The translations under genes were made by a program, and so were the position numbers. Under the pieces are notes generated by a model. The model was not told the origin of the DNA. It worked only from the letters and a program-made list of their open reading frames with translations, and searched no databases. From Akkermansia sp. N21116 (GTDB lineage Bacteria; Verrucomicrobiota; Verrucomicrobiia; Verrucomicrobiales; Akkermansiaceae), in assembly GCF_029854705.2 (NCBI RefSeq), contig NZ_CP139035.1:1116001-1180000 (forward strand): a DNA stretch of 64,000 bases. The letters are read 5' to 3'. Shown piece after piece: positions 18,970 to 28,326 of the stretch (its first letter is position 1; the number at the start of each line of letters is the position of its first letter).

Positions 18970-21900
18970 TTACTGGACAGACGGGTCGGTCGCAGTTTCG
19001 TCCGGAAGTTTTTCCTGATTTTTTTGAGGGTGTATTCTACCGGACCTTTTAACCTTGTTGCGCGTAAATTCCCGCATGCGCTGGAACATGGAATAGAGGC
19101 CCGGAATGAGGAGGATGCCGACGCAAGTGGCGCAGATCATGCCATAGAAGGTTGTGATGCCGATGGCCTGGCGGCTTGCGGCACCGGCTCCTGTGGCGAT
19201 AACCATCGGGAATACACCGATGATAAACGAAATGGCTGTCATTAAGACGGCGCGGAAACGCTGGCTTGCCCCGTTCAGAGCAGCCTGCTGGATCGTGGCT
19301 CCTCGTTCATGGTCTTCTTTGGAGAATTCGACCATCAGAATGGCGTTTTTACTTGCCAGCCCCACGAGCATGACCAAGCCCAACTGGGCGTAGATACTCA
19401 GTGATGAACCGCAGATGAGCAGGCCGGCCAGCGCTCCCATGATGGCGACGGAAACGGAGACGATCACCGACATGGGCGTTGTCCAACTTTCATACTGCGC
19501 CACAAGGAACAGGTAGCCGAAGATGAAGGCAAGCATCATCAGGAAGAGAATCTGTCCGTCATTTTCGCGTTCCTGGTAGCTCATGTCTGTCCAGGCAATG
19601 GAGTAATTGGCCGGAAGCTTCAGGCTTTCGATCTGCTTCATGATTTCGCCGCTGCTGGAACCGGCTTTGATGATGCACTGGATGTTGGCGCACATGAGCT
19701 GGTTGTAACGGGTGATTTGTCGAGGTCCGGTGATATAGGAAAGTGTGGCTACGGAGCTGAGGGGTACCATTTCGCCTTCATTGTTCTGAATGTAGGTACT
19801 CATGATATCCCTGATGCCGACGCGTTCCTTGGTGTCGGACTGGATCTTTACCTTAAAGGCATAGCCGTCCATGTTGAAGTCATTGACGTACAGGGAGGCC
19901 AGTTTGCCCTGAAGGGTGGAAAAGATGCGATTGACCGGCACGTGCATGGTTTGGGCTTTCTGGCGGTCCAGGTGCATGAAGAGTTGCGGTGTATTGGCTT
20001 CATAGGACGAGAAAGCCGTGACGACGCCGGGAATCTTCCGGATTTGATCCAGCATGTCGTTCATGTGCTGTTCCAGCTGCTTGGGTGTTTCATCGCCGGC
20101 TGCCTGCAGCATGAAGGAAATGCCGCCTGTGACACCGAGACCCATGATGGCGGGCGGGCTGAAGACTTTGATGTTTGCCGAGGGAATTGTGGCCAGCATG
20201 CCTTGGGCCTTGCCGAGAAGGGCGTCAATTTGAAGATCCGGGGTTGTGCGTTTGTTCCAAGGCTGGAGTTGGACAATGCACATTCCGACGTTTTCACCGC
20301 TGCCTCCAGTGAAGCTGAACCCGGTAACGGAAGAGACTTGGCGGACACCCGGCATTGCCATCAGCATGACTTCCGCCTGGGTGCGGGCCTCTTCCGTACG
20401 GGACAGAGCGGCCCCCGGAGGAAGCTGGATGTCGACGAAGAGCGTGCCTTTGTCTTCCTGAGGCAAAAAGGACGAGGGAAGGATTTCGAATAACTTCCAG
20501 TCGGCAAAAAGGACGGCAGCCAGGGCCAACAGAGTCAACCAGGCGCGACGGACGAATACGCCGGAGATTTTCAGATAGGAACGGCGGGAGAACTCCAGAG
20601 TAGCATTGAAGGGGCGGAAGATATTGAATCTTCTTTGCTTTTTCCTCTTCTTCAAGAGCATGACGCAAAGAGCCGGACTGAGTGTCAGTGCATTGACGGC
20701 AGACAGGCAGAGCGCCACGCACATAGTCACGGAAAACTGCAGGTAGATATTGCCGACCATGCCGCCGATGAACGCGATCGGGATGTAAATAGCGACAGTA
20801 ACCAGGGTTGTGGCAATGATTGCTCCCGTGATTTGATGCATACTCTTTTTAGTAGCTTCCAACGGGGAGAGCCCTTCCGTATCCATGAGACGGATCGTGT
20901 TTTCCACGACGATGATGCCGTCATCCACGAGAGAACCGATGACGAGGATTAGCCCGAACATGGTCAGTACGTTGATGCTGAAACCCAGCGGCAGGAGGAT
21001 TACGAAGGTGCCCAGAAGGGAGACCGGAATAGCCAGTGCGGGAATAAGTGTAGCTCGCCAGTCTTGCAGGAAGAGGTAGGTGATGCCGACGACGAGAAGC
21101 AAAGCGATGACGAGTGTTTCGATGATCTCGTACATGGTCGCTATGATGTATTCCGTCGGGTCGTAACTGACCTCGTAAGAGACGCCGTCGGGAAAGGATA
21201 CCTTAAGCTCTTCCAGCGTTTTTTTGACGGTTTTCATCGTCTCCAGGGCATTGGAGTCGTCATTGCGGTAAACGGCCATGTTGACGGATGTCTTGCCGTT
21301 GGCCCGGGAGCTGCCGGTGTAGCTTTCCGCGCCCAGTTCGATGCGGGCGATGTCCCTGATCTTAACGATATCGCCGTCATCGCTGGTACGTACGATGATG
21401 TTGCTGAATTCTTCGACGGTTTTTAGACGTCCTGTGACGTTGACTTTGTATTGGACGAAGGAGTCGTTGGACTGGTCTCCTATGGAACCGGCTGCAGCTT
21501 GGATGTTCTGTTCGCGGATGGCGGCGGCAACATCGCCAGGGGTGATATTCAGTGCGGACATGCGGACGGAGTCCAGCCAGATGCGCATGCTGTAATCCTT
21601 GGCTCCCATGATGTCTGAACTGGCGATGCCGTCGATGCGGGCAATGACGTCTTTGACGCGCGTTTTGACATAGTTGTTGAGCTGGAGGTTGCTCATTTTT
21701 TTCGGATCTGCCCGGAAGGAGAAGAATCCGAGAATGTCAGAGGTACGCTTTTTGATGGTAATACCCTGGTTGACGACTTCTGTTGGCAAGCTGTGTTCGA
21801 CGCGTTTTAGAGCGTTTTGGACATTGACCATGTTGATGTCCGAGTCCGATCCGCTTTTGAAGGTGATATTGACGGAATAGCCGCCGCTGTTGTCTGAAGT

Positions 21901-22143
21901 GGACGAAAAGTAGAGCAGGTTTTCCAGCCCGTTGAGTTCCTGTTCCAGCGGGATGCCCACGGTTTCCATAACCGTTTGGGCGCTGGCTCCTTCGTATGTG
22001 GTGCGGACGTTGATGGTCGGAGGGGCGATTTCCGGGTATTCTGCAATGGGGATGCGCGATACGCAGATGACGCCGGCCAACACCATGAGAATGGCGATGA
22101 CGATAGCGAATTTAGGCCGGTGGATGAAAAGTTCCGAAATCAT
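18970..22143 (-). CDS. RND efflux pump, inner-membrane subunit (HAE1, AcrB-like)
   Basis: This encodes 1057 residues, typical of the hydrophobe/amphiphile RND family. The N terminus is a first transmembrane helix ending in IPIAEYPEIAPPTINV, the TM4 proton-relay pair is in GSLVDDGIIVVENTIRL, and the late GLVMLVGLASKNAILMVEF is characteristic. It exchanges protons for drugs or bile-type amphiphiles, drawing substrate from the periplasm in a trimer. The partner adaptor gene ends 10 bases upstream in the same operon. No TolC-type outer-membrane gene is in the window, so an unlinked one is expected. Confidence 0.95.
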   Translation of the reverse strand: MISELFIHRPKFAIVIAILMVLAGVICVSRIPIAEYPEIAPPTINVRTTYEGASAQTVMETVGIPLEQELNGLENLLYFSSTSDNSGGYSVNITFKSGSDSDINMVNVQNALKRVEHSLPTEVVNQGITIKKRTSDILGFFSFRADPKKMSNLQLNNYVKTRVKDVIARIDGIASSDIMGAKDYSMRIWLDSVRMSALNITPGDVAAAIREQNIQAAAGSIGDQSNDSFVQYKVNVTGRLKTVEEFSNIIVRTSDDGDIVKIRDIARIELGAESYTGSSRANGKTSVNMAVYRNDDSNALETMKTVKKTLEELKVSFPDGVSYEVSYDPTEYIIATMYEIIETLVIALLLVVGITYLFLQDWRATLIPALAIPVSLLGTFVILLPLGFSINVLTMFGLILVIGSLVDDGIIVVENTIRLMDTEGLSPLEATKKSMHQITGAIIATTLVTVAIYIPIAFIGGMVGNIYLQFSVTMCVALCLSAVNALTLSPALCVMLLKKRKKQRRFNIFRPFNATLEFSRRSYLKISGVFVRRAWLTLLALAAVLFADWKLFEILPSSFLPQEDKGTLFVDIQLPPGAALSRTEEARTQAEVMLMAMPGVRQVSSVTGFSFTGGSGENVGMCIVQLQPWNKRTTPDLQIDALLGKAQGMLATIPSANIKVFSPPAIMGLGVTGGISFMLQAAGDETPKQLEQHMNDMLDQIRKIPGVVTAFSSYEANTPQLFMHLDRQKAQTMHVPVNRIFSTLQGKLASLYVNDFNMDGYAFKVKIQSDTKERVGIRDIMSTYIQNNEGEMVPLSSVATLSYITGPRQITRYNQLMCANIQCIIKAGSSSGEIMKQIESLKLPANYSIAWTDMSYQERENDGQILFLMMLAFIFGYLFLVAQYESWTTPMSVIVSVSVAIMGALAGLLICGSSLSIYAQLGLVMLVGLASKNAILMVEFSKEDHERGATIQQAALNGASQRFRAVLMTAISFIIGVFPMVIATGAGAASRQAIGITTFYGMICATCVGILLIPGLYSMFQRMREFTRNKVKRSGRIHPQKNQEKLPDETATDPSVQ

Positions 22144-22153
22144 GGCTAATAGC

Positions 22154-23278
22154 TCAGTTGGATTCTACGGGAATGACCGTGGCGCCGGGGCGGGTCTTGT
22201 GCTGACCGTCTACGATGACGATGTCGCCTTCCTTGATGCCGGAACGAATACACTGGCGGTTGTTCATCATATTGCCGAGAAGGACATCTCTCTGTTCGAC
22301 GATATTGTCGCTGTTGACAATGTACACATAGCATTTGGTATCGTCATACATGATGGCGGAGATATTGACGGAGGGGAGGGATTCCACTTCCTTCTTGGAG
22401 AGATCGACAGTGACGATGCCGCCAGGGGTAAGGTTGCCTTCCGGGTTGTTGAATTTGGCCCAGATAGTGATGGTATCCGTCGTGGGTTTGATCTTGTTGT
22501 CGATCATGGCGATAGAGCCGGATGTCGGGAAAGGTTTGCCATCGGCAAGTTTCAGGTGGATGACGGCGTTTTTCTTCATTTCGTCCGTATTGCCGAAGAG
22601 AGAAAGAAGGTCTCGTTCGCTCATGGGGAAGCGGACGTACACTTGATCCATGTTGGTGACGGTAGCCAGCGTACCGGATTGCGGAGTGATATAATTACCT
22701 CGTGAAAAGGTGGTTCGCCCGATTTTTCCGGAGATGGGCGTGGTTATTTTGGTGTAGTTGAGATTGTCGTAAGCGATAATGAGTTGAGCTTCCTCGGCTT
22801 TCTTCTGGGCTTCCAGGGCTGCCATGGAGCTGCGGGCATTTTCAACGGTATCCTTGGAGACGGAGGCGTTTTTAACCAGTTTTTCGTAGCGTTCCAAATT
22901 GGCCTTGGCGTAGCTGAGTTTAGCCTGAGTTTGGGCGATTTGCGCTTCGGCGTTCATGACGTTGGCCTTATACTGGGTGTCTTCAATTTCGAAGAGAAGC
23001 TGACCCTCCTTGACAATGTCACCTTCCGTGAAGTGCTGGGAAAGGATGTTACCCGATACTCGGGGTTGGATGGCAACCGTATCAATGGCTTCAATCTGGC
23101 CGGTGTAGGGCTTATTGATGGCATTTCTCATGAGCGAAGCCTTTTCTGTTAATACGGTACTGGCAGGCGAATGGGTTGGGGCGGGAGTGTCTGCCGCCGG
23201 GCTTGGCGTTCCCATGAAAAGGAAGATGGCAAGGAGGCTGGTAACGCCGGGGGACAGAAGAAAAGGAAAAAATTTCAT
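22154..23278 (-). CDS. RND efflux adaptor (membrane fusion protein, AcrA-like)
   Basis: This encodes 374 residues with an N-terminal signal peptide. The domain order is that of AcrA/MexA adaptors: lipoyl half (VAIQPRVSGNI and EGDIVKEGQLLFEIED), a coiled-coil hairpin (about residues 95-165, rich in Ala/Lys/Glu), the second lipoyl half (ITTPISGKIGRTTFSRG), then the beta-barrel. It bridges the inner-membrane pump to an outer-membrane channel. It is the first gene of the two-gene RND operon. The 240-base gap upstream carries an inverted repeat that may bind a regulator. Confidence 0.93.
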   Translation of the reverse strand: MKFFPFLLSPGVTSLLAIFLFMGTPSPAADTPAPTHSPASTVLTEKASLMRNAINKPYTGQIEAIDTVAIQPRVSGNILSQHFTEGDIVKEGQLLFEIEDTQYKANVMNAEAQIAQTQAKLSYAKANLERYEKLVKNASVSKDTVENARSSMAALEAQKKAEEAQLIIAYDNLNYTKITTPISGKIGRTTFSRGNYITPQSGTLATVTNMDQVYVRFPMSERDLLSLFGNTDEMKKNAVIHLKLADGKPFPTSGSIAMIDNKIKPTTDTITIWAKFNNPEGNLTPGGIVTVDLSKKEVESLPSVNISAIMYDDTKCYVYIVNSDNIVEQRDVLLGNMMNNRQCIRSGIKEGDIVIVDGQHKTRPGATVIPVESN

Positions 23279-23305
23279 GGGGCTGGTTGTTGGTCGTGAT
23301 GTTAG

Positions 23306-23326
23306 ATAGTTGATTTATTAAACTAT
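23306..23326. promoter_or_regulatory. inverted repeat upstream of RND operon
   Basis: ATAGTT and AACTAT flank a 9-base AT-rich spacer 28 bases before the adaptor start codon, and a further AAATAGTTT lies about 12 bases away. This is the usual place for a TetR/MarR-type operator on efflux operons, but no dedicated regulator gene is next to it. Weak, position-based evidence. Confidence 0.35.
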
Positions 23327-23520
23327 TGTCAAATGCAAATAGTTTCATGAGTTGAGCATTTTTTGGGAATACTGACACGAGTTCTGCCTTTGTCTGGTTT
23401 TGGATGTCGAGGGCAGGAGGAGGCTGGTTGAGGGGGAATTCAATGTTTTCTTAACGGAGGATACTTTTCAATTAGCGCGGAAGGAGTTGATAATCATTGA
23501 ATCTGTCCTCTGTCCCCTGA

Positions 23521-24273
23521 ATGATTCAGGCAATGAATGCTTACAAGTTCAATAGAAAAGTTGCCGTCATGATGGGAACCTCTCGCGGTATGCTCCGTCA
23601 GGTAGGTATCTTGATGGCATCAAAGGGAATCAGTTTGGCAATTTTTGACAAGGATGGAGCTGCAGGTGAAGAGCTGATTAGTTTCCTCCAGGGTTGCGGA
23701 CACCTCCTTTTCATGGGAGAAATGAAATCCAGGAACGATCTAGCATCCTTTGCTCACTTTATCCAACTTCAATACGGCCGGGTAGACTATATGGTCAATA
23801 GTGCGGCTTCTGGGCGCGAACTGGTAGAGGTGGATGAGGGGGGAGATGATGTTCTGAAGGTACCTCAAGAAGCTGCCCGGAGTTTTTTGGCCCGCATGTT
23901 GAAAGAACAGTTTACCAACGGTGCTTCCATTATCAATCTGGGTGAGGTACGATCGGCTGTTTCTTGTTGGGAGACGCCTCACAAAGGAAACTACCGCGAA
24001 AATCCCTATGTGTTTTCCCAAAAATCTGGCCTCTCTCTATCTGTGAGGATCAGCCATGTGATCCCAGTCGGTAGGCCGGACTGTGGAGGTGTATTGGATG
24101 AAAAGACGGCTCAGACGATAATGGCTCTCTGCCTGTCGCCTCATCGCTCCTCAGAGGTACGCGAGACGATCGTGGTGGATGCTTCCTTGCCGTATGCATT
24201 CGAATACTATGGTCGCGGCTTGGTCAATGTGCAATCTGCGGAAGCAGATGTCGATTACTTGGCTGTTCAATAA
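23521..24273 (+). CDS. degenerate SDR-like protein
   Basis: This encodes 250 residues with the overall order of a short-chain dehydrogenase: a Rossmann start (VAVMMGTSRGMLRQVG), an NxxA-like VNSAAS, and a YVFSQKSGLSLSV region where the catalytic YxxxK should be. The glycine motif is altered and the Tyr-Lys spacing is off by one, so normal dehydrogenase activity is doubtful. It may be a non-catalytic relative of FabI/FabG-type reductases, or a decaying gene with an intact frame. It stands alone, transcribed away from the RND operon. Confidence 0.65.
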   Translation: MIQAMNAYKFNRKVAVMMGTSRGMLRQVGILMASKGISLAIFDKDGAAGEELISFLQGCGHLLFMGEMKSRNDLASFAHFIQLQYGRVDYMVNSAASGRELVEVDEGGDDVLKVPQEAARSFLARMLKEQFTNGASIINLGEVRSAVSCWETPHKGNYRENPYVFSQKSGLSLSVRISHVIPVGRPDCGGVLDEKTAQTIMALCLSPHRSSEVRETIVVDASLPYAFEYYGRGLVNVQSAEADVDYLAVQ

Positions 24274-24374
24274 AGAGAGAGAATCCATGAGAATTGGGTT
24301 GAAGACGGGATTTGCATGTTCAATGCAGGCTGATGAGGCTTGCCAGCAATGGATTTGACGCTATGTTGGGCGAC

Positions 24375-24965
24375 ATGGATTTGATCAAAACGGCTGTACT
24401 CCTCTTTATCGTGCTGGATCCACTGGGATTAGTGCCTGTCGTGCACAGCATGATTGCCGGGTATTCGCCCAAGAGAAGGAAGCGAATCCTGGTTCGTGAA
24501 TCTCTGTTTGCATTGGCGATTCTTCTTCTATTCTTGTTTGCCGGCAATGCTTTGATGCAATTTTTGGAGTTGGAGCAATCCGCCCTGAACATTACGGGAG
24601 GGATCCTCCTTTTCATGGTATCCATTGGCATGGTATTTCCCAATAAGTCCGTAACATCTTCTTCTGGAAATGATGAAGTGATCGAACCGTTCATTGTTCC
24701 GATTGCCGTGCCTCTGATGGCCGGTCCGTCTGCAATAGCTATTATCCTGCTGCAATCTTCGGCTGCCCAGGATGCCGTGGAGATGTCTTTGCTGGGAGGG
24801 GCTGTGTTCCTGGCGTGGCTGGCGGCGGCTGTTGTTCTGTACTTGTCCCAATATCTCATTAAGTTTTTGGGAGACCGTGGGATGGTTGCTCTGGAACGTC
24901 TGATGGGAATGATTTTGACGATGATTTCCATTCAGATGTTCTTGAATGGGTTGCATCAAGTGTAA
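24375..24965 (+). CDS. MarC/YhgN-family inner-membrane protein
   Basis: This encodes 196 residues with about six transmembrane helices. The start LIKTAVLLFIVLDPLG lines up residue for residue with E. coli YhgN, so I take the ATG at 24375 over upstream TTG/ATG starts at 24312 and 24363. Family motifs include RRKRILVRE, the EPFIVPIAVPLMAGPSAIA segment and ALERLMGMILTMISIQMF. The role of this family is not established; the old link of MarC to multidrug resistance was withdrawn. It ends with a strong terminator at 24990-25025. Confidence 0.88.
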   Translation: MDLIKTAVLLFIVLDPLGLVPVVHSMIAGYSPKRRKRILVRESLFALAILLLFLFAGNALMQFLELEQSALNITGGILLFMVSIGMVFPNKSVTSSSGNDEVIEPFIVPIAVPLMAGPSAIAIILLQSSAAQDAVEMSLLGGAVFLAWLAAAVVLYLSQYLIKFLGDRGMVALERLMGMILTMISIQMFLNGLHQV

Positions 24966-24989
24966 GGTCCCGGTTTTCGTTCCAACGAA

Positions 24990-25025
24990 ACAGCCATTCC
25001 GTTATCCGGAATGGCTGTCTTTTTG
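24990..25025 (+). terminator. rho-independent terminator after yhgN-like gene
   Basis: ACAGCCATTCCG pairs with CGGAATGGCTGT around a short loop, followed by CTTTTTG on the plus strand, 25 bases after the stop codon. A clear intrinsic terminator. Confidence 0.85.
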
Positions 25026-25050
25026 ATTGGCTTTCAAAGATTAGAAAAGT

Positions 25051-25338
25051 TTATTTCTTTACTTCAAGTCCGATTTTGTTCAAGTGCTTATTGGCAGAGT
25101 CAAGACGCTTTTGCTCGCGTTCCTGGCGAGCTTTTTCGGCTTTTTCTTCCTGAGCCTTTTTCTGTTCGGCTCGTTTCTTGGCGGCTTCCTCTTTTTTCTG
25201 TTTGAGGCTCTTTTTCAGATCTTCCTTGGATGTAGGAATTTCCTTGCCGTCTTTGTCGACGATTTTAAGGCTTTGAGCTGTTGCAAGACCGGGGGCAAGA
25301 AGCATGGCTACAGTGAGCAGGTAGGTAACAATTTTCAT
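25051..25338 (-). CDS. small secreted charged coiled-coil protein
   Basis: This encodes 95 residues. Residues 1-22 are a signal peptide ending near ATAQS; the mature part begins LKIVDKDGKEIPT and then runs as one long Lys/Glu/Gln/Ala-rich helix (about residues 40-85), which should be a periplasmic coiled coil. No enzyme motif. Such proteins often act as chaperones or spacers in the periplasm, but none is recognised here. It is monocistronic, between two terminators. Confidence 0.75.
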   Translation of the reverse strand: MKIVTYLLTVAMLLAPGLATAQSLKIVDKDGKEIPTSKEDLKKSLKQKKEEAAKKRAEQKKAQEEKAEKARQEREQKRLDSANKHLNKIGLEVKK

Positions 25339-25404
25339 GGATGTGGTGATTGTTAAGATGAATCTTATGTTGTGTTTGACTTAGGGATGGGCCTGCATGT
25401 TCAT

Positions 25405-25432
25405 AAAAAAGCGGAGGGGAATTTCCCTCCGC
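25405..25432 (-). terminator. rho-independent terminator of pyrH-frr-bactofilin operon
   Basis: GCGGAGGG and CCCTCCGC form a perfect stem at 25411-25432. On the minus strand it is followed by TTTTTTA, 29 bases after the bactofilin stop codon. Confidence 0.88.
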
Positions 25433-25461
25433 TGAAAAGATCAGGGGATTGGAAAAATGGA

Positions 25462-25782
25462 TTAACCGATTTCCGTGCGACCGGAAAGCTGGGCTCCCTC
25501 TTCCATGGAGAGAGTCTTGGTGTGGACATCTCCGCGGAGGCGGGACTGGCGCTTGAGTTCGCAACGCTGGGCATTGACCTTGCCTTCGACATTGCCGTAA
25601 ATGCGGACGTCTCCGGCGGTGATATCGCCTTTGATTTCGGCGGATTCGCCAATGGTTACCGTTCCGCGCTCGGATGAGATTTCGCCTTCGATTTTGCCAT
25701 CGATGTGCATGTCGTTGGTGAAGCGGATGGTACCGTTGATTTCAATGCCGGCTGCAAGGAAATTGGTGATGGAATCAGTCAT
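25462..25782 (-). CDS. bactofilin (polymer-forming cytoskeletal protein)
   Basis: From the ATG ending at 25782 this gives a 106-residue bactofilin. The core is a right-handed beta-helix read from the regular GxI/GxV spacing: INGTIRFTNDMHIDGKIEGE, then IKGDITAGDVRIYGNVEG and LRGDVHTKTLSMEEGAQLSG. Bactofilins form non-polar filaments that position cell-wall enzymes or other partners at the membrane. Length is typical of short bactofilins. The gene follows frr by 44 bases and shares its terminator. An upstream ATG would add 16 unlikely residues. Confidence 0.92.
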   Translation of the reverse strand: MTDSITNFLAAGIEINGTIRFTNDMHIDGKIEGEISSERGTVTIGESAEIKGDITAGDVRIYGNVEGKVNAQRCELKRQSRLRGDVHTKTLSMEEGAQLSGRTEIG

Positions 25783-25826
25783 GGGAAAATGATTGGTTGA
25801 CGGTGAGATTGGATGAGAGAAGAGGA

Positions 25827-26393
25827 TCAAACGGTCATGATGTCCTTTTCCTTGGCGGCAAGGATTTCATCAATGGATTTGACGGTTTTATCCGTCAGCT
25901 TCTGGACTTTGTCCTCCAAGGTGCGCTGATCATCTTCCGTAATGGTGTTATCGGCTTTGAGCTTCTTGAGGCTGTCCATGCCTTCGCGCCGACTGCCACG
26001 GGCGCGAACCCGGGCTTCTTCCGCTACGCTTTTGGCGTATTTGACAAGGTCTTTGCGGCGTTCTTCGGAAAGTGCCGGGATGGGTACGCGCACGGAGCGG
26101 GCATCGATGACGGGATTGAGGTTCAGGCGGCTTTCGTTGATAGCGCGTTGAATGTCATTGAGCGTGCCCGGGTCGAACGGCTGGATGAGAATGCTGCGGG
26201 CATCGGGAGTGCTGATGACGGCCATGCTTTTAAGCTTCATGCTGGAACCGTAGCTGGCGACCATGACGTCCAGGTTTTCTACCAGTGAGGGAGAAGCTTT
26301 GCCGGTACGGATGCCTGCGAATTCACCGTGGAGGTATTCGATGGCTTTTTGCATGCCGGCTTCGACATTGGAAAGTACTGTGTTAGCGTCCAT
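25827..26393 (-). CDS. frr: ribosome recycling factor
   Basis: RRF, with EF-G, splits the post-termination ribosome. The protein has 188 residues, the usual size, and shows the family signatures: an early EYLHGEFAGIRTGKASPSLV (the RTGKASPSLV loop), then ILIQPFDPGTLNDIQRAI, and the late helix EERRKDLVKYAKSVAEEARV. It lies 27 bases behind pyrH, the order common to many bacteria. Confidence 0.97.
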   Translation of the reverse strand: MDANTVLSNVEAGMQKAIEYLHGEFAGIRTGKASPSLVENLDVMVASYGSSMKLKSMAVISTPDARSILIQPFDPGTLNDIQRAINESRLNLNPVIDARSVRVPIPALSEERRKDLVKYAKSVAEEARVRARGSRREGMDSLKKLKADNTITEDDQRTLEDKVQKLTDKTVKSIDEILAAKEKDIMTV

Positions 26394-26420
26394 GATTAAA
26401 GTAAGGTATGGGTTGGTGGG

Positions 26421-27149
26421 TTAGGAAATGACTGTGCCAATGGGTTCTCCCATGAGAGCCCGGGTAATGTTGCCTTCCGTGTGCATATCGAAGACGATGA
26501 TCGGTTTCTTGTTGTCCATGCAGAGAGTGAAAGCAGTGGAGTCCATGACTTTCAATTGGCGGGAAATACATTCCTGATAGGCGATTGTATCAAAACGTTT
26601 GGCATTATCCACCTTTTTCGGGTCGGCATCATAGACACCGTCGACGGAAGTGGCTTTCATAACGACTTCAGCGTTGATTTCGCTGGCGCGCAGAGCTGCC
26701 GTCGTATCCGTAGAGAAAAACGGATTGCCGGTACCGGCGGCAAAGATCACGATTTTACCTTGGGAGAGGTCTTCCTTGGCCTTGAGGCGGATGAACGGTT
26801 CGGCCACATTCTTCATTTCGATGGCGGACTGGACAATGCAGGGAACGCCGCAACGCTGGATGGCACTTTGCAAAGCCAAGGCGTTCATGACCGTAGCAAG
26901 CATGCCCACATAGTCTGCCGTGGCGCGTTCCATGCCGCGGACGCTGGCTTTGGCCCCTCGCCAGAAATTGCCGCCTCCAACGACGAGCCCGAGTTCAATG
27001 CCGGAAGCCTGGTGGGCATCGGCGATTTCCTGGGCGATGCGGGCAACGATTTCCGGGGAAATATTATCCATGCTGCCTGGGCTGCGTAGGGCTTCTCCGC
27101 TCAGTTTGAGCAGGATCCTTTTGAAGGGAGGATGGTGGGCGTCTGTCAT
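26421..27149 (-). CDS. pyrH: UMP kinase
   Basis: PyrH phosphorylates UMP to UDP in pyrimidine synthesis. It has 242 residues of the amino-acid-kinase fold: LLKLSGEAL at the N terminus, the VVGGGNFWRGAKA loop, DYVGMLATVMNALAL, and the later TTAALRASEINAEVVMKAT. The start gives a short TDAHHPPFKR leader, normal for the family. It heads the pyrH-frr-bactofilin operon. Confidence 0.97.
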   Translation of the reverse strand: MTDAHHPPFKRILLKLSGEALRSPGSMDNISPEIVARIAQEIADAHQASGIELGLVVGGGNFWRGAKASVRGMERATADYVGMLATVMNALALQSAIQRCGVPCIVQSAIEMKNVAEPFIRLKAKEDLSQGKIVIFAAGTGNPFFSTDTTAALRASEINAEVVMKATSVDGVYDADPKKVDNAKRFDTIAYQECISRQLKVMDSTAFTLCMDNKKPIIVFDMHTEGNITRALMGEPIGTVIS

Positions 27150-27255
27150 CAGTGTACTGCTTACGGCTCCAGCTTGAAATTTTGCGGAGCAAATGAAAAG
27201 CTAAAAGAACGCTGATGTGGCGATTTCGTTCGATTTTCGGACAGAGGACTCTCTT

Positions 27256-28203
27256 TTAATCACGGGAAGCCGCTTCGGAGGAGACTAGCGTAACGGGAAT
27301 GGAGTTGTTGCGGGCGTCGATGCTGATGATCGGGAAGGGGATGGAAATGCCTTCCTTGTCGAACTCTTTTTTGATTTGTTTGGCCAGATCCATGCGGAGC
27401 TGAGCGTAGTTGTCCCGCTCGCACCAGGCGCCGACGGTGAAGGCGATGCCGGAATCCTGAAATCCGGAAAACAGGATACTTGGTTGCGGGGTATTCAGGC
27501 AGAGGGGTTGATCGGCAAGGATCTTGTTGAGCAGGGCGAGGACTTTATCCAGGTCGCTGCTGTAATCGACGGAGAAATCGATGTCGCATCGCCGGGTTTC
27601 GAAGCGGGTGATGTTGCTGACCGGGTTTTTAATGATCATTTCATTGGGAACCCGTACCATGGTGTTGTCCGGCAGGCGTATTTGGACGGACATGAGGTTA
27701 ATGGCATCCACTGTACCGCGGATGCCGATGATTTCTACGATGTCGCCGAGGTTGATTTGTCGCTCGCCGACGAGGAAAAGTCCGCTGATGATGTTGGATA
27801 GCGAAGTTTGTGACGCAAAGCCGACGGCTACGCCGATAATGCTTGCGGCACCGAGCAGAGTCACAATATCAAATCCCAGCAGGGCGAACGCTTCGACGAT
27901 GATGAGGATGAATCCTCCGTGACGGATGATTTTGAGGAGCAAGGCCGAGGCCTGCGGTGACATGTGCCTTCGGAACAGTGGGGCAAGAACCTTGCAGAGG
28001 ATGATTAATGCTACTGAGGCGACAATCAGCCAGATAGCTGCATGAGCCAGGTTGCTCACGAGGGAGTCTACTTCCTTGGCTTTCATCCAATCCGGCATGT
28101 TCATGAAATTTTCAATGTCCTTGACGGGATCGACGGGTTTAGTGGGAGGTGGCTCCGGCGTTTCGGCGGCTGCGGCGAATGAAAGGGGGGATGGAGTTGG
28201 CAT
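27256..28203 (-). CDS. MscS-family mechanosensitive channel
   Basis: This encodes 315 residues. An N-terminal Pro-rich leader is followed by about three transmembrane helices (from around residue 50). The third, pore-lining helix and the beta domain read VTLLGAASIIGVAVGFASQTSLSNIISGLFL, quoted here only for its Gly/Ala pattern, then GDIVEIIGIRGTVDAINLMSVQIRLPDN. This is the small-conductance channel pattern, releasing solutes on hypo-osmotic shock. The C-terminal cytoplasmic cage follows. It is a single gene between pyrH and the peroxiredoxin. Confidence 0.92.
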   Translation of the reverse strand: MPTPSPLSFAAAAETPEPPPTKPVDPVKDIENFMNMPDWMKAKEVDSLVSNLAHAAIWLIVASVALIILCKVLAPLFRRHMSPQASALLLKIIRHGGFILIIVEAFALLGFDIVTLLGAASIIGVAVGFASQTSLSNIISGLFLVGERQINLGDIVEIIGIRGTVDAINLMSVQIRLPDNTMVRVPNEMIIKNPVSNITRFETRRCDIDFSVDYSSDLDKVLALLNKILADQPLCLNTPQPSILFSGFQDSGIAFTVGAWCERDNYAQLRMDLAKQIKKEFDKEGISIPFPIISIDARNNSIPVTLVSSEAASRD

Positions 28204-28252
28204 TGTTAATTGACTTTATGTAAAAAATAACCTGGATCGATCAATATGAAAA

Positions 28253-28276
28253 GGCGGAATCCTTGTGGATTCCGCC
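28253..28276 (-). terminator. rho-independent terminator after peroxiredoxin gene
   Basis: GGCGGAATCC and GGATTCCGCC form a 10-base perfect stem with a 4-base loop. On the minus strand it continues TTTTC, 51 bases past the peroxiredoxin stop. Confidence 0.82.
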
Positions 28277-28326
28277 TCGAAGCATGAACCGTTTCCCATG
28301 GCGGGAACCGGATTCCAGTCAGGATG

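Noticed and set aside
21932-22705. 257-codon plus-strand frame across the RND gene boundary
   Set aside because: Antisense shadow over two well-supported genes.
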